A stretch of 16,177 nt of DNA, taken from the NCBI GenBank assembly GCA_035632315.1, contig DASQGZ010000050.1, positions 1-16,177 of the forward strand. Reading direction: 5' to 3'. This document shows, piece after piece, positions 1 to 6,300 of this stretch. The stretch comes from JAFDZW01 sp035632315. Its GTDB lineage: Bacteria; Bacteroidota; Ignavibacteria; Palsa-1295. The position numbers and the translations under genes were made by a program. The number at the start of each line of letters is the position of its first letter. Within the stretch, counting starts at the first letter, position 1. Under the pieces are notes generated by a model, which did not search any database, was not told where the DNA came from, and saw only the letters and a program-made list of their open reading frames with translations.

Positions 1-654
1 CTGCCGCCACTTTCGGTAGCGCTCGGCGGCTCCGGCGCCTGTGCCAATGTTTCGGCTCCGGCTCCGACGGTTCCGAACACCAATGCCGGCGGTCACGGAA
101 CGTTTAATATCTCGATCACCAATGCGGGTAACTACCAATGGACATCCGGCGGTGCGGTCCTGACGCAATCGGGTACAGCGTATTCGATCAAGGGAACACT
201 GTCGCAGGATCCGGTAGCGGCCGGCGGCAATCCGTCCACGCTGACGATCAAATACGATCCGACGGCGGTCAATACGACCTACTCCGGAAAGGTCAGTTTC
301 CCGAATGCCAATCCGAACTGTTCGGATTCGCTCATTGTCGTCTTCTCACAGCAGACCGGTACGCAGGGTGTCGCTCAGACGACCGAACAGGATGGATTCT
401 CGCTCGGGCAGAACTATCCCAATCCGTTCGCTGCCACGACGACCTTCACCTACACGACGCCGACCGAAGCACCGGTCGAACTGACCCTCAGCGATCTGAC
501 CGGCAGAACCATCCGCACGATCACCAGCGGCAAGGTCAGCGCCGGTGCGCATGAGATCACCATCAATGCCGACGAACTTGCCAGCGGGACATATATCGTC
601 TCTCTCTCCAGCGGTGCGGTCCGGCTCAACCGACAGATGGTTGTGACAAAATAA
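1..654 (+). CDS. Secreted protein with T9SS type-A sorting domain (3' part only)
   Basis: The reading frame is open from base 1 and stops with TAA at 652-654, giving the last 217 residues of a larger protein whose start lies outside the window. Residues 1 to about 125 are rich in Gly, Thr, Asn and Pro and look like a beta-sandwich, Ig-like region with two cysteines (C14 and C105). From about residue 131 there is a classic type IX secretion C-terminal domain: D-G-F-S-L-G-Q-N-Y-P-N-P-F at 131-143, then the strand pattern V-E-L-T-L-S-D-L-T-G-R, the motif L-A-S-G-T-Y near the end, and the terminal M-V-V-T-K. In Bacteroidota and relatives such domains direct export across the outer membrane and are then removed or used for attachment. 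The role of the missing N-terminal part cannot be seen. The frame call is certain and the sorting domain is very likely. Confidence 0.93.
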   Translation: MPPLSVALGGSGACANVSAPAPTVPNTNAGGHGTFNISITNAGNYQWTSGGAVLTQSGTAYSIKGTLSQDPVAAGGNPSTLTIKYDPTAVNTTYSGKVSFPNANPNCSDSLIVVFSQQTGTQGVAQTTEQDGFSLGQNYPNPFAATTTFTYTTPTEAPVELTLSDLTGRTIRTITSGKVSAGAHEITINADELASGTYIVSLSSGAVRLNRQMVVTK

Positions 655-670
655 AAGATTACTGCTCAAT

Positions 671-702
671 AAAAAAGGCTCGTTCGAAAACGAGCCTTTT
701 TT
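671..702. terminator. Bidirectional intrinsic terminator
   Basis: A perfect 14-bp inverted repeat (671-684 and 689-702) with a CGAA tetraloop lies between two convergent genes, 16 bases after the stop of the T9SS protein and 3 bases before the stop codon of csaA. The stem has A6 on one arm and T6 on the other around a GC-rich core (GGCTCG/CGAGCC), so either strand yields a hairpin followed by a U tract. Confidence 0.93.
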
Positions 703-705
703 ATT

Positions 706-1053
706 TTAATAAATATGTTCGCCTAACGGTACCGGTGTATCCGGCTCTAACAATACAATGTCACCACTGTTATCGGCAGCGCCGAGAACAAGCACTTCAG
801 AAATGAACGAAGCGATCTGCTTTGGCGGAAAATTGATAACGGCAGCAACATGCTTTCCGAATAACGAAGCAAGAGAATAATTCACAGTGATCTGTGCGCT
901 CGAATGTTTGACGCCGATCTCGGCGCCGAAATCGATCGTAAGTTTATACGCAGGTTTCTTTGCTTCGGGAAAATGCTCCGCTGAAATAATTTTTCCGATC
1001 CGAATATCTATTTTTGAAAAATCGTCGTACGTAATTTCTGTTTTTGATCGCAT
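706..1053 (-). CDS. csaA: CsaA-type tRNA-binding / chaperone-like protein
   Basis: This 115-aa protein is a single tRNA-binding (EMAP/YtpR-like) OB-fold domain, matching the usual 110-115 aa of the CsaA family. Recognisable family signatures are D-F-S-K-I-D-I-R-I-G-K-I near residues 11-22, F-P-E-A at 28-31, K-L-T-I-D-F-G-A-E-I-G near 37-47, S-S-A-Q-I-T at 51-56, V-I-N-F-P-P-K-Q-I near 72-80 and S-E-V-L-V-L-G at 85-91. CsaA homologues form cytoplasmic dimers that bind tRNA, and the Bacillus protein was described as a secretion-related chaperone. The ATG at 1051-1053 fits the family start, and there is no clear Shine-Dalgarno sequence. It is transcribed towards the T9SS gene, shares the hairpin at 671-702, and is divergent from the ATP-grasp gene across 98 bp. 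Family assignment is firm; the biological role in this organism is inferred. Confidence 0.95.
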   Translation of the reverse strand: MRSKTEITYDDFSKIDIRIGKIISAEHFPEAKKPAYKLTIDFGAEIGVKHSSAQITVNYSLASLFGKHVAAVINFPPKQIASFISEVLVLGAADNSGDIVLLEPDTPVPLGEHIY

Positions 1054-1151
1054 TTTTGTTGAACTGTGTTAATAAAAGAAGTATTTTAGTATTTGTACGT
1101 TGTACTGATTATTCGGCATCTGCACCCAAACGTTAGAAGAAAAAATTTTTT
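1054..1151. promoter_or_regulatory. Divergent intergenic region between csaA and the ATP-grasp operon
   Basis: These 98 AT-rich bases must hold the start signals for two divergent transcripts. I looked for the Bacteroidota pair TTTG and TAnnTTTG on both strands and found only near misses with a 3-base gap: TAGTATTTG at 1087-1095 on plus, and TAACGTTTG read on minus around 1126-1134. A purine stretch AGAAGA at 1135-1140 lies 11 bases before the plus-strand ATG and could be a weak ribosome binding site. The promoter role is inferred from gene orientation only. Confidence 0.35.
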
Positions 1152-2234
1152 ATGGCGCGGCCAACAACGGTAGCACTGCTCTATAACGACATTCCAGGCG
1201 GCGAAGAGCCCGCATCCAAAATAGATTTTTCTCCTGAAGCACTCGGGTTCACTCCGTACTTCGATCTTGAAGAAACAGGCGCCGAGCAAGAATATGCGAG
1301 CATCGAAAAAGCGCTCGCCGAAGCCGGCTATAAAGTTGTGAGCTTTAATGTCAAAGATCGCTTCGAGCGTCTGTTCAATTTTCTCACGCGCCGGAAATTC
1401 GATGTGATCTTTAATCTCATCGAATTTTTTCACTCGCGTCCGGAAAACGAAATGCTGGTCGCGGGCTTTTTCGATCTCTTACAAGTCCCTTATACCGGTG
1501 CACCGCCGCTGGCGCTGGCGACATGCCAGAACAAACCCCTTGCAAAAGAATTATTTCGCGCACACCGGCTGCCGACCGCGAGATCATTTACTGTTCGAAA
1601 GATGGATGAGTTCCCTACTCGGCATGGATTGCGTTATCCGGTGATCGTAAAACCCGCTTGGGAAGACGGCTCCGGCGGCATCGAAAATGCAAGTATCGTC
1701 AAAAATTTACGATCGCTTCGCGCCCGTGTTGATTTCGTCCTTAGTGATTTTAAAATGCCGGTGCTCATCGAAGAATATATTGACGGCCGGGAGCTGAACG
1801 TTGCTGTGCTTGGCAACGGCACAAAGAAACAAGTGCTCCCGATCTCGGAGATCGTCTTCGATACGATGCCGGATGAGCTGTATAAGATCGTCAGCTATCA
1901 AGCGAAGTGGGACCCGCACCATGCGGCATACCATACGACGATACCGAGCTGCCCTGCCGACATCCCGCAAAAAACCGCATTGCTCGCACAGCAATATGCG
2001 TTCAAGGCAACAGAGATCATGGGCACGCGCGATTACGCCCGTGTCGATATGCGAATGAATAAACGCGGTGAATTATTCATTCTGGAAGTGAATCCGAATC
2101 CGAATCTTTCGGAAGGTACGGGCATTGCACGAAGCGCCGAAGCTGCCCATCTCAAATTTAGCGATCTGCTTCGTAACATCACTGAATCCGCGCTCGAACG
2201 CGCTCATCTCGTCGAAGAAAAAGATGCGAATTGA
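1152..2234 (+). CDS. ATP-grasp ligase, D-Ala-D-Ala ligase superfamily, substrate unknown
   Basis: This 360-aa protein has the three-part layout of D-alanine-D-alanine ligases. The N-terminal domain contains V-I-F-N-L-I-E at 85-91 and Y-T-G at 114-116, followed by N127-K128 where Ddl enzymes usually have D-K. The ATP-grasp part shows V-I-V-K-P at 164-168, a glycine-rich loop E-D-G-S-G-G-I at 171-177, E-E-Y-I-D-G-R-E-L-N-V at 207-217, and the metal site D299, E312 and N314 within R-V-D and L-E-V-N-P-N-P. The metal-ligand spacing matches Ddl. However, the usual Ddl N-T-x-P-G ending is replaced by N-P-N-P-N-L-S, and the N-terminal G-G-x-S-x-E-x-E-V-S motif is missing, so it probably joins other substrates: ATP-dependent ligation of a carboxylate to an amine or similar. 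It overlaps the next gene by 11 bp, indicating co-translation with a flavin hydroxylase. Superfamily is sure, substrate unknown. Confidence 0.9.
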   Translation: MARPTTVALLYNDIPGGEEPASKIDFSPEALGFTPYFDLEETGAEQEYASIEKALAEAGYKVVSFNVKDRFERLFNFLTRRKFDVIFNLIEFFHSRPENEMLVAGFFDLLQVPYTGAPPLALATCQNKPLAKELFRAHRLPTARSFTVRKMDEFPTRHGLRYPVIVKPAWEDGSGGIENASIVKNLRSLRARVDFVLSDFKMPVLIEEYIDGRELNVAVLGNGTKKQVLPISEIVFDTMPDELYKIVSYQAKWDPHHAAYHTTIPSCPADIPQKTALLAQQYAFKATEIMGTRDYARVDMRMNKRGELFILEVNPNPNLSEGTGIARSAEAAHLKFSDLLRNITESALERAHLVEEKDAN

Positions 2235-3366
2235 GATCATTGGCGCCGGCCCCGGCGGACTCTACTTTGCCATTCTTGCAAAAAAAAGATTTCCCGATTG
2301 GGATATTCACATCAACGAGCGCAACGGACGAAACGATACATTTGGCTGGGGCGTCGTGTTCAGCGATCGTACGCTGGAGCATTTGCGCGAGGAAGATGAT
2401 ATCTCTGCAGCACGAATCATTCAGGCGTTCGAGACATGGGAAAATGTCGATGTCGTCCATAAGAACGAACACATTATCATCGGTGGGAATAAATTCTCCG
2501 GCATCTCACGCCTTGCGATGCTTAACATCTTGGAAGACCGTGCTGAGGAGCTTGGCGTTCGCCTCGGTTTTCACAATGAGATTCGTGATGTTGCTGAATT
2601 TCACAGTGCCGATCTCATTATTTTTGCCGACGGGGTCAATAGCTTTTTCCGCAAGCGCTACGAACAATATTTTCAACCTGAGATAAGCGTCCGCCCGAAT
2701 AAATACATCTGGTATGGGACCAATCAATTATTTAATGCTTTGACGCTCACCGTTCGAAAAAATAACGACGGCATATTTGCATCGCATTCATATAAATTCA
2801 ATAAAACGACAAGCACATTCGTCGTCGAGTGCGACCCCGAAACCTGGAGCAGGGCCGGCTTCGAGAAAATGAGCGATCCCGAGACGCGAACATATCTTGA
2901 AAATGTTTTTAAAAACGATCTTGGCGGGCACTCGTTACTATCAAATAAATCTGTCTGGATCAATTTCCAGCTTATTAAGAACAGACACTGGGTACACGAG
3001 AATATGCTGATTATTGGCGATGCCGCACATACCGCACATTTTTCGATCGGCAGCGGAACGAAGTTGGCGCTTGAAGATGCGATCGCTTTGATACGGTCAT
3101 TAGAAAAAGAAACGGCTGTGACGAATGCCTTGAAAGACTATGAAACTACGCGAAAACCGATCGTCGAAGAATATCAATCATTTGCTTACGATAGTTTATT
3201 GCTTTTCGAGCATCTTGGCGATTATATGGATCTTGAACCGATCGAAATGGCATATAAGATGATGACCCGCAGCAAACGGCTCGATCGCGAGAAATTAAGA
3301 AAACGCGATCCGGAGTTTGTCAGTTCTGTCGAGCAGTATTGGTCAGCAAACAAATCGAACTACTAA
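2224..3366 (+). CDS. FAD-dependent aromatic hydroxylase, VioD / salicylyl-CoA hydroxylase-like
   Basis: The 380-aa protein starts at ATG 2224, where M-R-I-E-I-I-G-A-G-P-G-G begins the Rossmann FAD motif (GxGxxG at residues 7-12). The open frame extends upstream to 2125, but those 33 residues overlap the ATP-grasp gene and precede the normal family start. Other family marks are W-G-V-V-F-S-D at 42-48, the F-A-D-G-V-N-S segment at 135-141, N-K-Y-I-W-Y-G-T at 159-166, F-V-V-E-C at 199-203, and the second FAD motif G-D-A-A-H-T-A-H-F-S-I-G at 265-276. From memory of family sequences, the closest resemblance is to VioD (violacein tryptophan hydroxylase) and salicylyl-CoA 5-hydroxylases; these use NAD(P)H and O2 to hydroxylate an aromatic ring. 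The 11-bp overlap (2224-2234) with the ligase gene suggests translational coupling and a common pathway. Its stop codon abuts the stop of the opposing giant gene. Substrate unknown. Confidence 0.92.
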   Translation: MRIEIIGAGPGGLYFAILAKKRFPDWDIHINERNGRNDTFGWGVVFSDRTLEHLREEDDISAARIIQAFETWENVDVVHKNEHIIIGGNKFSGISRLAMLNILEDRAEELGVRLGFHNEIRDVAEFHSADLIIFADGVNSFFRKRYEQYFQPEISVRPNKYIWYGTNQLFNALTLTVRKNNDGIFASHSYKFNKTTSTFVVECDPETWSRAGFEKMSDPETRTYLENVFKNDLGGHSLLSNKSVWINFQLIKNRHWVHENMLIIGDAAHTAHFSIGSGTKLALEDAIALIRSLEKETAVTNALKDYETTRKPIVEEYQSFAYDSLLLFEHLGDYMDLEPIEMAYKMMTRSKRLDREKLRKRDPEFVSSVEQYWSANKSNY

Positions 3367-6300
3367 CTATTTTATACGAGTCAACCTAAGATAAGAATCT
3401 TGACCCAGCGTTGTGCCGTCGCCACTATTAAAAGTTTGCGCCCATTGTAAATTCACCGTTCCGCCCGTACTCCCCATGATAATGATTCCTTCAATGATTT
3501 CAAGTGTGTGTGTACCTCCGGCAATGCTAATATTATACCCAGCGCCGGAAGTATTCATCACGCCGGCACCTTGCGGACCGTTGCCGTTCGCATTATCTTG
3601 AGATTGATAAAAGACGCGCATACTTGCTCCTGCTGGCAAGGTAAGGGCTTGCGTAAAACCACCGTTATTGTTATTTCCCGTAACTTCGGTAATATCAAAC
3701 CCGCCCGCAATTTCCCAAATCTGATTTGGATTTAAGGAAAATGAGATATCCGGATCGTTACCCAGTACGGCATTATTTGTCTTTGTTTGTGCAGCTGGCT
3801 TATACGCAAACAAAATACTACCGATACCGCCAATGATCTGGTTCGCATTAAGTGTGCCAAGCATCCATTCACCAAGTGAACCATCATATGTAAGATCCAA
3901 AATAGGAAACGTACCTTTAACGATAACATCGGACCCGACGTCGGTTTCAATACGATTGCCAACGGAAGACGATGTGCTCAGGTTAGCAATCGTCATATCC
4001 TGGCCGGTCATATCAATAATTCTGAGATGCTGTCCGTCCACACCAGCCGTAAATCCGGTGATCGTAAATGGGCCTGTTGGACCAACTAACCGGAGATATG
4101 ACACATCACCCGCGGGAACATTATTATTTGTGCCTGTAATAATCGTATCGGTACGTGATGTAGTAGCATAACCGCCGTTGATATGTACTCTAATACCTGG
4201 ACTAGTAGTGTTAACACCAACGTAGCCATTGCCGGCAATACGTACGCGTTCTGCAACTACCCCGCTGCTATCCGTCGATAAGGTCATCGCTGATGTACGT
4301 GAAGCATCAGTCGCCGTTGTCCAGATCGAAGCGATCTTTGCCATGTCACGGGTATTTGTTGTAGTGGATTTCCCCCTAAAGGCTAAGCTAGATCCAAAAT
4401 TTGTTGTCGGAGTGTTCGAAGAATTATGTTCGATCGCCAACACTGTCGGAGCAGAACTTGTAATGGTGTCTGTCTGAAGCACATCAAGTCGATCGGTTGC
4501 GCTGGTAACTACACCTGTTCCATCGCCACCGATGCCAACATTACCGCCTGCAAATACACTTACATATTCAGAATCTGTAGTACCGGAGCGGCGGCGCATC
4601 GTTAATTTTTCGCCTTGACTGTTCGTGCCGCTGTTTGCCGTGCCAGGTGTTCCTGTCGAAGAGATCGTCCACCATTGGTTTGCAATGTTTCCCTGTGACG
4701 TGTTCGTACCACCGATCAGATCGATCGCGGGGTCAGTGTTCCCGGCATTGCTTGCGAAACGCCAGACGCGAAGCGCTGCGTTCGCATCGATCAAATTAAA
4801 AACGTTATTAGTGATTGTCGGAACACTATTAAGAGTCGTCGTGGAAAGCTGGTCGCCAAATGCCAATCGTCCTGTCCCCGATGAGAAACTTGTCGTACCG
4901 GAATTAGCGCCCCAGAGCAAGTTGCCTGATATGTCAAGAACTCCGCGCGTATTCGGACCCGATGCCCCTGAGACAAAACGAACAGGTGTTGCATCGAGCG
5001 TACCGAGCAAATTATTTGTGTTATCGGTTTGCCCGCTGTTACCGGTGATGAGCCACGAATTACCGTTATTGAGATTATAGCAGATCCAGCGTGAATCGGT
5101 CGCACTATAAATAAAATTTGCACTTCCACCACTGACAACCGAAAAACTTCCATTGGGAGCAATAATTCTATTTGCAGCCGCACTGCTTGCGCTTTGATTC
5201 GAGATGCTCATCGTCTGACCGCTGGCGTTATAGAGCGTCAGGTGTTTACCGTTCGCGCCGCCGGCAATACCCGTGATCGTAAACGGAGCTGACGCTGCGG
5301 CAAGCCGGATCATTGACGTCTGATTATTGCTGCCGTCAAAGTTTACATCGTTATTCGTGCCGCTGAGTGAAGTCGAGTAATTAAACTCGCGTGTCGCAAG
5401 ATCTTTTGAAATATCGACGGCAGTATTCGGCGTCGTCGAGTTGCCGACCATCAAACGATTATTTGTATTATCCCAGAACAAATTTGCGTTATCCCCCAGA
5501 GTCGAGACGAGACTACCGACGGGTCCGTTCCAAAATGCAATTCGTGTTGCTGTCCCAGTGCCAGGTCCGCCGGAGGCGACAGTCGCCCAGCTTAAAGTAC
5601 CTGTTGTTGTTGACGAAAGTACCATCCCATTCGATAGCGGGGCAGTTAATGGCAATGTGTAATTAATATTTGTCGCGCCCTGAGCGCCCGCTTTGAATGT
5701 TGTGATGCCTGTACCGGTCCCTTGGAATTGCAACTGGTCGGCCGTTCCCGAATTCGAGAGCAAGAGATTTCCATTCTTTAATTCGAGCGCCTGTGTCGGA
5801 GTCAACTGCCCTATCCCAACATTTCCGGTAAAGAGTGCAGCATAATTCGTTGCGCCTCCCGTTGCAGATGCTGTTAATGCTGTCGCGTTACCCGTTCCAG
5901 TAGCCGTTGCTGTAACTGCAAGACCTGTTGCACTTCTATTGGTCGCACCGCCGGCTGAGGTGATCACTGCACCGGCTGCGTTTGCATCGGTCGCACCGGC
6001 ACCGTAAGATACATTAAAGAGATTATCCGTTCTCGTGACAGAGTTATTCTGTGTCGAAGTCACATCGTACTTTACGAATGAACCCGCAAGTGGAATGTTC
6101 AGAACTGAAATATCGCGTTTGGTTAAATCGCCGTTCGCATCAGAAAAGACGACACCATCGGTGCCCGAAGTAATCACTGTTGCCAGATTTGCTCCCGAAA
6201 GCGATGCAAACCGGATGTCAGGCGTGCCGGAGGTGCCCGCGACATGAAGCAACCGGCCGGCTGTCGGCGTCAGTCCGATCCCAAGTTCACCAGCTGACGT

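Noticed and set aside
2125..2223. Upstream extension of the hydroxylase frame
   Set aside because: The FAD-binding fold normally begins within a few residues of the N-terminus, as it does from ATG 2224; the extra 33 residues lie entirely inside the ligase gene.
1152..2234. Calling the ATP-grasp gene ddl (D-alanine-D-alanine ligase)
   Set aside because: The characteristic N-terminal Ser/Glu motif and the N-T-x-P-G end motif are absent, and the gene is paired with a flavin hydroxylase rather than cell-wall genes.
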